The notes under the pieces were generated by a model, which saw only the letters and a program-made list of their open reading frames with translations, was not told where the DNA came from and did not search any database. The position numbers and the translations under genes were made by a program. 64,000 bases of DNA from Pachyseris speciosa (lineage: Eukaryota > Cnidaria > Anthozoa > Scleractinia > Pachyseridae). The DNA is taken from assembly GCA_016490735.1 (NCBI GenBank), contig JAEMWC010000241.1:582001-646000 (forward strand). Reading direction: 5' to 3'. Below are positions 34,919-45,629 of this stretch, piece by piece. Each line of letters starts with the position of its first letter. The stretch's first letter is position 1.

Positions 34919-35090
34919 ATCAAGGCAAAGAAACCCCCAAAATTTGAATCGTGGGAACAAGAAGACTATTGCTCAGGACTTCCTTGTTTACCACTTGGAC
35001 GTTATGCGTATCGTGAGGTTTGTAAATCACCAGTGTTTTTTACCTTTCTCTCCTGTTATTCATAGGTCGACATTTCTTTCACATAACCCT

Positions 35091-35193
35091 TTGAACCCTT
35101 CAACCGCTAAGAAGTCTCCGTTTGATTAGTAAAATCGTCCGGCGTTAGCCAGACCAAAATCTATAAAGTCACTCTCAGGAGGGAAAGGGTTAA
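35091..35193. mobile_element. MITE related to the 101-bp TTAA element
   Basis: It shares the aagaagtctcc, taaaatcgtc, ggcgttagccaga and atctataaagt blocks with the 4,763 and 36,313 copies and ends aaagggttaa. Confidence 0.6.
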
Positions 35194-36312
35194 GGGAGAT
35201 AGATTTTTAAATTAATGACTACATTTGGATACATTTCATTGAATCTCTCCCCCTCCCTACCCTCCTCGCAAGGCCCTCCCTCAGACCCTAAGCCCTTCAT
35301 CGCACCTTGTAGTTGCTAATGAATACAATTATAGAAAACGGTTATAAAAAGCAGCAACATAACGTCACAGGATTCGCTAAGAATGGGTCGGTATTCCAGA
35401 AATAGGAAAATAAGGATCAGTCATTAGAGAGCTGGAAATACTCATTGTATTCAAGTACAGCAATCCTTAACGAAATATATGCCCTCCTTTACATACACAT
35501 ACAACAAATTATGTACTTTCAGATCGCTCAAGAACGAAGTGGTGCTTCTTCCGTAACAAAGGTATGTCTGACATTATTTTTGCAATGTTTTTGGGCACAA
35601 TTACTGATGATGCTTGGTCGAAGTATAATGCATTTTTTTTTTCGCAATATTGCCTGAAAAGGGCGAAATGGTCGAAAGACAAAATTAATCATTCCTGATT
35701 GGCCTTTACTTTCATTTCAGTAGATGTCTTCGTTTTCAGCACACAATTTCTTCATCTTCTTCAAAGTCTATTAAAGTCACATGCCAACTTGAATAGATAC
35801 TACAAGGGGTGAATGTTCCAGAGAAAAAAGGAAGGGCAAAAGATCTTTCTCGAGCAAACTGCTAAAACTTTGCATACGCTTGCATGTCCCCCGGCGGTAT
35901 GGTTAAAAAAAAGATGATGCTGCTCAACACAAAAAGAACGCATTAGAGATACCGTTATTGAGAGAAACACGTACAAACTTGATGGAAGAAGTTACCCCAC
36001 AAATTTGCTCTTTTGAAAAGCTTTTTGATATTTTCATAAAACTCGCGTTTTAAAGTGGATGCGTTTTTCAAGTGTTAAGAACCTCTACAGCCGGACAGGT
36101 TTTTTTTGGCTGAATGTTTTTCATTGTTTGGTAAATGAAAAAATGGGTATCTTAAACGCTGTAAAGCCAGGGTTCCAAAGTCATGTTTGAAGCGCATCTC
36201 TTGGTTTTTGGGTCAGCAGCGTTTAGAAAATTTCCCCTTCTGTTTTAAACACGTAATTTTTTGTAATCAGTTCTTGCAAAATTAAAGGTTATTTCCAACG
36301 GTAAATAATCCT

Positions 36313-36880
36313 TAACCTTTTAACCCCCAAGAAGTCTCCCTTTGACAAGTAAAATCGTCTGGCTTTAGCTAGAGTAAAATCTATAAAGTCCCTCTTAGAG
36401 GGGCCGTAAGGAATGGTCATGCGCACATTTCACGGCTATTAAAGATGGCAAATCACGAATCACGATAATTACTTTTCGAGTTTCACAGTTCACGGAAAAT
36501 AACATCGTTAACGAGGAACAAAGAAGACTCCATATTGACTCTTTTCACTCTAAAAAGTCCTAGAAAGGCCACCAATGTTTCTTTCTGTCAAGTCCGTCAC
36601 GTATTTAACTCACACAATTTGAGAATATCCAAAAAAATCTTTTTTTGCAGACTCTTTTGCACGGCAGGTCCATTTTCACGGAAAAAAAGTGCAGATTTCT
36701 GGTCAAGTTTCACGATTTACGAAAAATAACTTTTTGCTTTCACGTGTTACGACAAGCATATCATTCACAGTTCACGGATAATATTTTTTTTATAATAACG
36801 GATCACGGGGAAGAAAAACACACGATCACGTTTCACGAGAAACCCCCTTCCGGCCCCTCCTCTTAGGAGGGGAAGGGTTA
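36313..36880. mobile_element. TTAA-type MITE split by a second MITE
   Basis: The left part (ccttttaacccccaagaagt onward) and right part (aggaggggaagggttaa) form one element of the 101-bp family. The insertion at 36,400-36,859 separates them. Confidence 0.6.
36400..36859. mobile_element. 460-bp MITE with tcacg-rich repeats and 8-bp duplication
   Basis: Flanks are CTCTTAGA (36,392-36,399) and CTCTTAGG (36,860-36,867). The ends are ggggccgtaagg and the inverse ccttccggcccc. The interior is rich in tcacggttcacg-type motifs. hAT-like by target length. Confidence 0.65.
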
Positions 36881-37166
36881 ATATTAATCGGTGTCATGCG
36901 ATTACAATATTAATTCAGCTCTGCACTAAATCATACTGATCAGTTACTTTTCTTTGACCGACATTTAGCGTGAGAGAGAGAAAAAAGTCAAGAGACGTTG
37001 CGCTGTTAACCAGGAGAAAGGTATTTTCATATTTGCTGATAAATTAATGTTAATGTTCCTGTAAATTGTACTTCACCAACCCTTCGCAAGTGCCCACTTC
37101 GTCTGTGATAGAAAAGTAGTAAGGTCCACGATTGGATCTTCCTAATACTTATTATCTCGTTTATAG

Positions 37167-38853
37167 GTTCCTCTGTTCCTATTAAAGACTTGTTTGCTGC
37201 GGGAGGGGATGTATCGATCACTTTACCCTCGGAAAAAGTAACTATAGAGCGTAGTAACCTCATAGGAAGTGGCTCCACCTCCAGAGTCTACAAAGGGGAA
37301 TACAATGAAGGAGAATTAATTAAGCATGTAGTCGCTATAAAGGAATTCGTTGCCCCTCTAACGAGGAAATCGCACCGGAAATTAGATCACGAAGCGAAGG
37401 TATTAACAAAACTCAGTCATCCCAATGTACTCCGATTTTTTGGAAGGGTAAACGGTAGTTCGTCCTTGGTTAGCGAGTACCTTGGCAAAGTGATAGATAA
37501 TGCCGAAGGAGAAACTATAGAAGTAAATAACGTCCGGCAACTTTTAGACGAGCAGGTGGAGGAAGTACCTTGGGCAGTGAGGCTCCACATGGCGCTGGAG
37601 GCAGCGAAAGGATTGTCCTATCTGCACGAAGCTGGATGCGTGCATTGTGATTTTAAGTCTTCGAATGTCTTCATTGGCGGTGACGCTGAAAAGATGGAGG
37701 TAAAAATTGGCGACTTCGGGGAAAGCATTTTGGATGCAAAGGAGGTAATAACGACTCAAATGTCTTCGCAGGAACCATCCCGTGGTGGCGGTACCATGCC
37801 ATTTGTAGCACCTGAAATTTTGAAGGGAGGGAAACCATCTACGCTGAGTGATATATACAGCTTTGGAATGTTCTTGGTGGAGCTCCTTGTGCCTAGTTGG
37901 AGTAATCCGTGGGATGGAGTCTGTCGACCGATGCTCATCCCTTCCAAGGTGCTGGCCAACGAGCGTCCCACTTTACCTTCTTATCTCGATGGTCTCTTAC
38001 CTGAAGTACTTGACAGCTACACTGACCTCATCAAGAAATGCTGGGTTGAAAATCCTAAGGAACGGCCAAGTTCATTAGCTATTGTTCGTGAACTCGAAAG
38101 TATAAGAACCAGAATTTCCTCTCCTAAAATCACTGATCCAAAAGTATCAAGCAACTCACTAGCGGAAGATGTAAAGTTCAGATTTCCGGAGAACACGGAC
38201 GACGTGCAGCACCACATACTTAATTTGTCAATTCACCAGGGTTCGGTAATGGAAACCTTCGGGGATATCACTGCTTCTTGTGGCAGAGAAGGAACTGAGT
38301 TCGATTCAGATTTAACGGCAGACATTTCTGCTCAAGTACAGATGTTGGACGGTACTAATGCATGTGTTTTCAACTCGATAGCGATAGCAGAGTGGTTCAG
38401 AAAAAACGAAAAAAAGGCACAGCTTCCCTTCAACAAAAACATCTTACAAAAAGCAATCGAGGAGATAATTCTATCGGTTCCGGAGCTAATATATGATGTA
38501 AGGGACCCCTCTTCCAGGTACACCGTCGAAGACGCCCTGCAAATTTTATCTCGTAAAGGCAGTTTTGGCAGAAAGTTGCTATCGGAGCAAGTAATGGCAT
38601 CAACATCTGGGATTACAACAGCAGAGGGTAAAGAGTGTCTGCGTCAAGGTTTAAATGACCTCCATCTGCGAAGACCTGCTCAAGCAGTATACACCTGTCC
38701 TCCTTTTTCTTTCTTTATAGGCAGCGGAATTAACCCGGATTCCACCGCAAACTTTACCATAGTCGATACACACTGTGTTCCCAAAAGCGTTGGTGGCAAC
38801 GAAAATGCAGCAGTGGTACAAATAAATCACACATCAGTTGAAAAGGCCGTATC

Positions 38854-38854
<1 letters not shown>
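37167..38854 (+). CDS. Transposon-encoded protein kinase plus cysteine-protease-like domain
   Basis: Open for about 560 codons from an acceptor at 37,166 to the nested insertion. Kinase features are complete: the glycine loop GSGSTSRVYKGEY, the VAIK lysine (about 37,332), the αC glutamate in DHEAKVL, the catalytic loop VHCDFKSSNV (HRD with Arg replaced by Cys, Asp kept; about 37,640), DFG (about 37,712), and MPFVAPEIL (about 37,805). The layout resembles tyrosine-kinase-like Ser/Thr kinases. About 90 residues later a second module has a candidate catalytic Cys in LDGTNACVFNSIAIAEWF (about 38,360) and a candidate His in FTIVDTHCVPKSVGG (about 38,765), a spacing and motif style seen in papain-fold deubiquitinase-type proteases. 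The kinase call is firm; the protease call is inference. The reading frame continues at 40,781 once the insertion is removed. Confidence 0.85.
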
Positions 38855-38895
<41 letters not shown>

Positions 38896-40733
38896 TTCAC
38901 CTGTCGAGAAATACGCATCATACACTGAGAAACAGTAATCGCTATCCGAGATTAGAAAATCAACATACGAGAACAAGTTATTGACAGATGAAGAGCTGTG
39001 TAATAATCTGTGTGCCCTGTAATAATTCCAGGTGCTGCATAGTTCTCTAAGAAGCTACAGTACTAAAGAAAGGATTGAAAGACAAAAAGCCGTGATAGAA
39101 GCACACCATCTTGCTACAAATACAAATGGCTGGGCCCGGCAAAACAAAAATTGCAAGACAGATTATTACACGGCTGAAAATCCTATTCTTACAAAGATAA
39201 CTGGCTGTATTGTCTCCGGAAACACTTAAATGAGCCAAACCAAACTTAGATAAAATGCCTCAAAGGGTGTGAAAACCACAGTCGCTAAACAGAAACAACA
39301 AGGGTTCAAACAAACAGGCGTTGAAACTTGTCACCCAGAAATGACCTTTGAGATCAAGTATGCGACCTTTAAGCACATGGCTCCATTTAGTCACTAATAT
39401 GAAAATCCTCTAAATCATCATGTTAACCCGCTGAAAACATACAAGAAGCTAAATGGGTCAAAAGACTGAAATAGAAGCGACAAACATGTCAGTAGGAGAC
39501 GTGTAGGCCTTCCACCCCCATTTTACGTAACAGCATTTCAGATATATGATCGCTCTACTTTAGCCATCAATGCATCCATGTATGATGAATCTCCAGGAGA
39601 TTAGTTTGTGATTAGAGTCAATGTGCCACAAATGATTTGGACCAGAGACATTGTAGATTCTTCGAGATATTGCATATCTTGTTCTCACAGCCCTTCCAAT
39701 GCCGTCTAATCTTCTCAAGCTATCTCTGATTCTCCACCTTTGCACGTTTATCCCCTTTCCTTTGAGACTGCCTCTCACATAGGATTCCCCACTATAAGGT
39801 GTTAAGTTAAGGGTTTCTTGTATTTGCTTATCCAATTCATCCTCACTGATTTCTGTGAAACTGTCCTCTATTCCGAACTCTATTCTTCTTCTGTAGAGTG
39901 TTTGGTCAGATACTCCTAAACATGTTGCTATGCTTCGCCAGTTCATTCCAGTTTCGCGAAGTTCCTCGATCAGATCCTTGTAATGTTATAGGCCGGTCTT
40001 CCTCCTGTACTTTCACAGAGTGGTCTTGACCTCTCCTCCTTTTCTCGACAGTTTGATGCACTTAAAATGTCTGAGATATTTCTCAGTAACACTGCTAAGG
40101 AATCTGCTAACCACCCAAATAATTCTCCCAACGACGAATCGCTCTGTGACAACGATATGGCCACAAGTACTTTTGTGTGTTCACCAAGCCGTCTCTGACA
40201 TATTTCTAACCCTACAAGGTCGGATTCATTATAAACTGTGGCAGTCCTATCAACAGTGTTACTTAGGGAAGTCAAAAGCTCTCTTAAATCCTCTTGTGGC
40301 AGCTGAACCGCCATCTTGTGGGTCCAACGATAGGTACTTCATGTATAGGAAACGTATTGACCGCCAATTGGCCGCAGGGAAACCGCTGAGTCGGCGGCTC
40401 ATAAAAAAACTAATCGATATTCTCGAACAGTGATTTCTTATTCTCGTATGTCGATTTTTCATTCTCAACAGTGGTTGCTTATTTCTCGGTATATGGCCGC
40501 GTCATTTTTTTCTCGAGTAACGTTTTCTTTTTCTCGAATGGTGTTCTATCATTCTGGTATGGCGAATTTTTATTTTCAGTCGCTGATTTCTCATTCTGGT
40601 ATACTGAATTATAATCTCACACATGGATTTCTATTTTTCATCTGTCAATAACTTGTTCTCGTATGTTGATTTTCTAATCTCGGATAGCGATTACTGTTTC
40701 TCAGTGTATGATGCGTATTTCTCGACAGGTGAA

Positions 40734-40774
<41 letters not shown>
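38855..40774 (-). mobile_element. IS3EU-like DNA transposon nested in the giant gene
   Basis: 1,920 bp, flanked by a perfect 6-bp duplication GTATCC (38,849-38,854 and 40,775-40,780). Ends are tatggcaagccaaacatgac and its inverse; the terminal inverted repeats run about 140 bp (to about 38,994 and from about 40,645). It carries a defective integrase on the minus strand. Removing it and one duplication joins KAVS to [10 protein letters not shown] in frame. Confidence 0.93.
39560..40314 (-). pseudogene. Truncated IS3EU-like integrase
   Basis: The upstream frame (40,314-39,970) ends [11 protein letters not shown]. One base is missing there, and the homologous reading continues in the 39,946-39,560 frame with [18 protein letters not shown], a helix-turn-helix-like region ending in YRRRIEFGI. 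The start of the DDE core, [20 protein letters not shown], follows. The frame then stops just after HGCIDG, so the second Asp and the Glu are missing. The element therefore cannot move itself and would need a related intact transposase. Confidence 0.75.
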
Positions 40775-40775
<1 letters not shown>

Positions 40776-40780
40776 TATCC

Positions 40781-43120
40781 CATCTTGCTAAGTGGATGGA
40801 AATGAGACTGGAAAGTTCTGGAGTTGGGAACGTGCAAAACTGCATGGACATTTTATTAGATCCTAGTAACTCTGAAAAAGGTCCAGAATTAACAGACACG
40901 TACCTATGCTTGGAGGACGAAGAGGAGAATGAAAGCCTTTGTAATGCACTCGAAGACTCTATAAGTGAAATGGAATCTAGTGTCACCAATATGGAGAATG
41001 ACTGCGAACGTTTTGTTCCATGTGACAACCAAAAGATCGAAGAAGACACAAAAGACGCTTCAGAGGAAGGAGAGCCATGGAGTTGCCCATCAGAAATGGC
41101 TGCCCCTGATAAAACAACGGAAACGTTATGGACGGGATACTTAGCTCGATTTGGACATTCTTCACTGAAACAATTCCAAACGCATGCCATTCAGGCCGTT
41201 GAATTATGCCGCGATTCGATAATAATTCAGCCTACGGCAAGTGGAAAAAGCGTCTGCTTTCAGTTACCTTCCTTATTTGACGATAAACTCACAACTGTAG
41301 TGGTATGTCCGACAATCTCTTTGATTAATTCACATGTGGAAAATCTAAAGCTGCATGGTATTGAGTGTTCATCCTTAGGACCCTCATCCGGTGGAGCTCT
41401 TCTTCAATCCCTGTCCTCTTGTGACAAAGAGCAATTACCTCCTTTGATCTTTACCACACCTGAATATTTTGCAAACAAAGTCAAGAAAGAAATTCTTGAA
41501 ATGAAATCAGTTGTTAAGATGCTGGTCTTAGACGAAGTACATAAAATGTTTGACCGAAGCTCCAAATTCAGGGCTTGTTACGATAGCTTCAGGACCCTTA
41601 AAGACGATTTTTCGGGAATTCCAATCATGGCGCTGACTGCAACACTCACTGACTCACAGTTAGAAAATCTGGCCAAAAATTATCTACGTTCGCCTGTTCT
41701 TATTCGGGGAAGTGTCAACAAAAAGAATACCAAACTGAACATTGAGCAGTATCAAACCGTCCATAGAAGAGAACGCGATGATATGTGGGATGGCGTGGCC
41801 AAAACTTTAGTGGACACTATACAGGATGACTACGCCATCGTTTACATGGATTTCAAGGTTGATGTCGAACGTCTTGTCAAGGGTTTGATAAAAGCTGGGT
41901 TAAAAGAAGTAAAAGCGTACCACGGCGGGATGCCAAGTGAAGCGAAGAACAAAGTGGACAGCGAATTTCGAAACAAAGAATTTCAGGTCCTTGTCGCTAC
42001 TGAATCGTACGAAGTTGGAACCCACAACCCTCATGTTAACCTTGTTTTGCGAATTGGATGCATGCGAAATATGGCGGTATTGGTGCAGGAGTTTGGTCGT
42101 GCAGGTCGAAACAGCGAGTCTTCAGACGGTATTATTATGGTAAATGAAAGCGTCGACGACCAGCGTTTAATCTATTGGATAAAGGAATGCTCTCGGGAAG
42201 AAATCCTTGATAAGAAATCAGAATATGAACAATGCTGGAAATGGCTGTATGGTTTTCTGGCTGGGACTTGCCTCCGAAAGAGTCTATTAGAGAATTTCGA
42301 GTCCACAGATGTATTTGAGTTGGCCGCTAGTGGTGAGTGCTGTTCCAGCTGTGACATTTCTTCAGCCAAAAAATTTAACTGCAGAGAAACTGCTGCTCTT
42401 CTGCTTAAAGCACTGGAAGAGGTAGCAAAGCTACCAATAATTAAGTCTGGAGTCAGCGAGGAAAAAGTGATATCTTGGTTGCGCGGTTCTAAGAGAGGTT
42501 GGATAACCTCCTCTGATATCCAAGACCACTTAGATGCTTCGCAAAGTTATTCCAAGGGAGCGCATCTGGATGGTATACCGCTTAAGAAGGAATGGTGGTC
42601 AACGCATTTACGCCAACTTGTACATTTCGGTTTAATAAAAATTTCATTCAATATTAATCGTGGACAGAACTTTACAAAGGCCTCGCGATCTTATTCGGTT
42701 ACAGAGCAAGGAGTAGCATTCCTTTCAAATCCATATGACATATTTGTACCTCATCCAGACAGTTTTGAGGATACCAAACAAAAGCGAGTAGTTGCCAGGA
42801 GAGTTAATAACGATAAAGACGCTGCGTACAGAAACAAACACTACTTGCCGAAGATAAGAGAGCAACTGGCAAAGTCCACGAACTGGTTTGAAGTCAAAGA
42901 AAAATCTGCCTACGAATACCCCGGTTTCGATGTCCCCTCTGACCGAATTGGACACTGCCCTGATCCAAAGAAAACTGGTATTGGATCTTGCCAAAGACCA
43001 CATTTTATGTGGGATGATTGTCAACTAACGAAGAGAGGGACATCTACTCAAAAGGTGCATTTGAAGATAGATAACGTAAACACCGAGGTATGGGTCAGGC
43101 GTGCATTTTGCGGGGCGTAA
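40781..43120 (+). CDS. Transposon-encoded RecQ-type DNA helicase domain
   Basis: About 775 codons. After an acidic linker, helicase motifs appear in order: [15 protein letters not shown] (Walker A, about 41,230), [10 protein letters not shown] (DEVH box, about 41,527), [11 protein letters not shown] (motif III), [15 protein letters not shown] (motif V) and [12 protein letters not shown] (motif VI, about 42,090). A RecQ zinc-binding signature follows ([11 protein letters not shown], then GECCSSCD), with a winged-helix-like segment after it. This is an ATP-driven 3'-5' DNA unwinding enzyme fold. The C-terminal stretch ending VWVRRAFCG runs into a stop at 43,118, while the same domain appears to continue in the next frame as VKICSFEGC, so the stop is probably a frameshift. 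The N-terminus is fused to the kinase/protease block. Confidence 0.92.
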   Translation, partial: HLAKWMEMRLESSGVGNVQNCMDILLDPSNSEKGPELTDTYLCLEDEEENESLCNALEDSISEMESSVTNMENDCERFVPCDNQKIEEDTKDASEEGEPWSCPSEMAAPDKTTETLWTGYLARFGHSSLKQFQTHAIQAVELCRDSIIIQPTASGKSVCFQLPSLFDDKLTTVVVCPTISLINSHVENLKLHGIECSSLGPSSGGALLQSLSSCDKEQLPPLIFTTPEYFANKVKKEILEMKSVVKMLVLDEVHKMFDRSSKFRACYDSFRTLKDDFSGIPIMALTATLTDSQLENLAKNYLRSPVLIRGSVNKKNTKLNIEQYQTVHRRERDDMWDGVAKTLVDTIQDDYAIVYMDFKVDVERLVKGLIKAGLKEVKAYHGGMPSEAKNKVDSEFRNKEFQVLVATESYEVGTHNPHVNLVLRIGCMRNMAVLVQEFGRAGRNSESSDGIIMVNESVDDQRLIYWIKECSREEILDKKSEYEQCWKWLYGFLAGTCLRKSLLENFESTDVFELAASGECCSSCDISSAKKFNCRETAALLLKALEEVAKLPIIKSGVSEEKVISWLRGSKRGWITSSDIQDHLDASQSYSKGAHLDGIPLKKEWWSTHLRQLVHFGLIKISFNINRGQNFTKASRSYSVTEQGVAFLSNPYDIFVPHPDSFEDTKQKRVVARRVNNDKDAAYRNKHYLPKIREQLAKSTNWFEVKEKSAYEYPGFDVPSDRIGHCPDPKKTGIGSCQRPHFMWDDCQLTKRGTSTQKVHLKIDNVNTEVWVRRAFCGA

Positions 43121-44592
43121 AAATTTGCAGTTTTGAAGGTTGTGCCTACACTGTAAGCAACCGACAAAGGCTTAGCAAATGCAAAGAACATGCCGCAGAA
43201 CACACCCTAAAGGTAACAGGTAACTGTCCCGCGCAAATTGTCTATGTGTGGCCAGTTGAGGATGACGGAAGAAGGTGGATTGGGTGCCTACCGGGAACAA
43301 CTCATAACCACATGAAACCAGCACCTCACGTCATATCGCAAGCTGTAAAACTCGACATCCAAACAGCAGTTAAAAAAGATTGCTCCCTCACCACGAAACA
43401 ACTCCAGAAAGGTCATGGCATTGGTTTCATTCCGGCGGAAAAATCCCCTGCAGCATCAAATCCAAGCAGGATTAGGAGAGAGAGGCAGACGGTACTGGAA
43501 GGAAGATCTAGACTTAACCCAAATATCATACCTCTAGTACAAGTGCTGGAATTTGAAGACTTCAGGAAGGAGTACGAGAATCGGCACGAATCTGTCGATG
43601 AAGAATTTCTCGTTAAAGTAAATGAAAAAATGGGGAAATACCAAATGGAAGGTAGGGAATATTTGCTGTCACCATCAAGAAATTTTGCCTTTTTCCTTGC
43701 GCCATATCAAGCAGAGCTGTTGAGGGACAGCAAGGATTTATACGTAGACATAACGTACACAAATAATAGCGGATTCCCATACCTCCTAAATATGGTAGCA
43801 TTCAACGAAATAACGTTGAGTTACAACGCAGTGGCCAGAGTTCTTCTGAATAAGCAGGATGGCGATGCTTATGCAACAGCTATATCCGAAGTATTTGGCC
43901 ATGTCACAAAAATCCACCCTTCCTTTAAAAATGGTCATAACCTTCGCCAGATAATGGTGGATTTTGACCAGGCCGAGTACAATGGTTTTGAAAGAAGCAT
44001 GGGAACGGAAGTAACAGAGAAGATCATGCGTGGTTGCACGGTTCATTGGAAAACTTCAGTGAACCGTGTCAGCGATATCGTGACGAAAAGCAAAGAAGAG
44101 CATAGCATCTTTCGCCACTTAGGTCATGCCATCCAGGACGTTAATCAACAGGCTGATGTTAGGCTAGCATTTGACGTTCTTTGTGGCAAGAAGAGCGTGA
44201 TTCATGCTAAACATCTGCTCTCCCCACAACTAGCTGCAATCTCCAATCAAATTAATAACTGTCACTGGTCGAAATCTGCTCACTGGGTCAACTGGTGGTC
44301 TAGGGACCGAATTCTTAAGATGTTTTGTAAGGCATTCACTCTACGTGATACTAAAGACTGGGAATCTACAGCGAATACCAACAATCCCGTTGAGTCTTTA
44401 AACCGCCAGTCCATCGGTGAGGGATGTAGCAATATCTCAGTATTGATGAAGAATATCTACTTGGAAGACCGGCTACATGCCGTGAAGATTGTAGCTTACG
44501 AACAAAACATTAATATCAGTTACGAAACCAGCAGCCAGGAAGAGAGAGAGAGAGGAAGCAGAAGAAGAGGAAGCGATCTCGCCTTAGTTTGA
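43090..44592 (+). CDS. Mutator-like transposase domain with N-terminal zinc finger
   Basis: About 490 codons in the frame after the helicase. The first 60 residues have a Cys/His cluster (CSFEGC, then [23 protein letters not shown]) like FLYWCH/WRKY-type DNA-binding fingers of MULE transposases. The catalytic core shows the first Asp in [12 protein letters not shown] (about 43,744), the second Asp in [13 protein letters not shown] (about 43,957), the typical C-x-x-H in MRGCTVHW and the Glu in [11 protein letters not shown] (about 44,388). These are the DDE residues for cutting and joining element ends. The start at 43,090 is not natural if this is one long protein. The frame ends in a (GA)n tract, and a basic KKRKR-type sequence continues in the neighbouring frame. 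Confidence 0.82.
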   Translation: MGQACILRGVKICSFEGCAYTVSNRQRLSKCKEHAAEHTLKVTGNCPAQIVYVWPVEDDGRRWIGCLPGTTHNHMKPAPHVISQAVKLDIQTAVKKDCSLTTKQLQKGHGIGFIPAEKSPAASNPSRIRRERQTVLEGRSRLNPNIIPLVQVLEFEDFRKEYENRHESVDEEFLVKVNEKMGKYQMEGREYLLSPSRNFAFFLAPYQAELLRDSKDLYVDITYTNNSGFPYLLNMVAFNEITLSYNAVARVLLNKQDGDAYATAISEVFGHVTKIHPSFKNGHNLRQIMVDFDQAEYNGFERSMGTEVTEKIMRGCTVHWKTSVNRVSDIVTKSKEEHSIFRHLGHAIQDVNQQADVRLAFDVLCGKKSVIHAKHLLSPQLAAISNQINNCHWSKSAHWVNWWSRDRILKMFCKAFTLRDTKDWESTANTNNPVESLNRQSIGEGCSNISVLMKNIYLEDRLHAVKIVAYEQNINISYETSSQEERERGSRRRGSDLALV

Positions 44593-44885
44593 GAGGAACC
44601 TCTGGCTCGCAAAATGACCCTAAAGTGCATTTGGACCAAACACCACCTGATAAAAGGGCAAGACTCGAGGCACGGTCATCCAGGAAAAAGTTGGGAGAGG
44701 CAATGATTGGCAAGAGAGTTGAAGTGGAATATGAGGAGAAAGTTGATGGGGAAACAAAGTATCTTGGATGGATACGTGGAACTGTTATGGAATATGACAA
44801 ATTTAAGGGCTATCTTGTTCAGTTTCCAGATGATGTGGACTGGATACCTAGTCTCAGAAGCAAGGACGTACGAATTTTAGAGTAG
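44589..44885 (+). CDS. Tudor-like C-terminal domain of the transposon protein
   Basis: The frame opens inside the preceding ORF; reading it upstream gives a basic stretch ([15 protein letters not shown]), a plausible nuclear-localisation signal. The last 50 residues ([15 protein letters not shown], then [14 protein letters not shown] and [15 protein letters not shown]) look like a small barrel of the Tudor/chromo type that reads histones or binds DNA. It most likely is the true C-terminus of the giant protein, displaced by dinucleotide slippage in the GA run. The domain assignment is by pattern only. Confidence 0.55.
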   Translation: MRGTSGSQNDPKVHLDQTPPDKRARLEARSSRKKLGEAMIGKRVEVEYEEKVDGETKYLGWIRGTVMEYDKFKGYLVQFPDDVDWIPSLRSKDVRILE

Positions 44886-45629
44886 TGTTTTTTTTTCTTT
44901 TTAACATAATGGGGCACTGTGCCAAAAGAGTTTAATCATGGGAGTGACAACTCTAACAAACGTTGTTTGAGCAACACCATGTGGAACTTTGAGTCCTCCC
45001 AGCTATTTTGAACATCATTCCGAGTGTTTTTTGACATTCTTGTAAAATGTCAAACTTTTCTCTTTTTTTCTGCAGTATTCCAGAACTATGTCATATTTCC
45101 CATCAAAAATCCCGAGTCTTCTCGATTCTTTTGTTTTTCTCCCGAAACAGGTCTTGTTAGAGTTGTCACCCCCGTTGTAACCTCCTTTTTCAGTTGATCA
45201 ATTTGTTTAATTTTGCTCAAACGATAGGCTGACTCGCCCTAGCGTAGAGATACCAAGGCTCTGCACTGTTATTGCAACTGCTACATGTCGTATTTACTTT
45301 TTCAACCAAGCTTTAACATTGTTTGTTCCCTTATCGCTGATGGTATCCCTAAGTTCTCTCTCTAAAGTACGTCACCCTTGCACACACTAAGATTAACATT
45401 AACTGAGTAGAAGCTTGATCGTTCACTTTTAGAAATAAATCTGCAGCCTTTTTGGATTTACCGATCGTGGAAATACCGAGAATTCTAGACATATTGTATA
45501 AGCATACCACCGCGACAACTAAAACAAATAGTGATCTTCAAACGGAAACTTTGTAAGAATGGCTTAATTACAACTCATGGAGGTCCCAGCCAAGGTGAGC
45601 AGAAATTCCCAACATGAACATTTGGCATT
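44886..45629. other. 3' flank of the transposon gene
   Basis: No open frame of note. T-rich blocks at 44,887 and 45,060 could be part of the 3' untranslated region. The right minisatellite begins at about 45,630. Confidence 0.5.

Larger units (their letters stand above)
31488..44885 (+). pseudogene. Giant-transposon gene: kinase / protease-like / RecQ helicase / transposase / Tudor-like
   Basis: Proposed exons: 31,488-31,634 (MASSQPSQKCVKSYAEVV), 31,708-31,799, a likely missing exon, 34,919-35,012 (PPKFESWEQEDY to LPLGRYAY), 35,523-35,561 (RSRTKWCFFRNK), then one very long exon from 37,167. That exon is split by a 1,920-bp insertion at 38,855 and carries two frameshifts, near 43,110 and in a (GA)n run near 44,545. 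Splice sites of the last three exons agree in phase. Without the defects the product would be about 2,000 residues. All domains are on one strand with no stop-promoter spacing between them, which argues for one protein rather than an operon-like cluster. The individual blocks are described separately. The N-terminal exon model is tentative. Confidence 0.6.

Noticed and set aside
37544..38523. Minus-strand and alternate-frame ORFs opposite the kinase
   Set aside because: Shadows of the kinase/protease reading frame.
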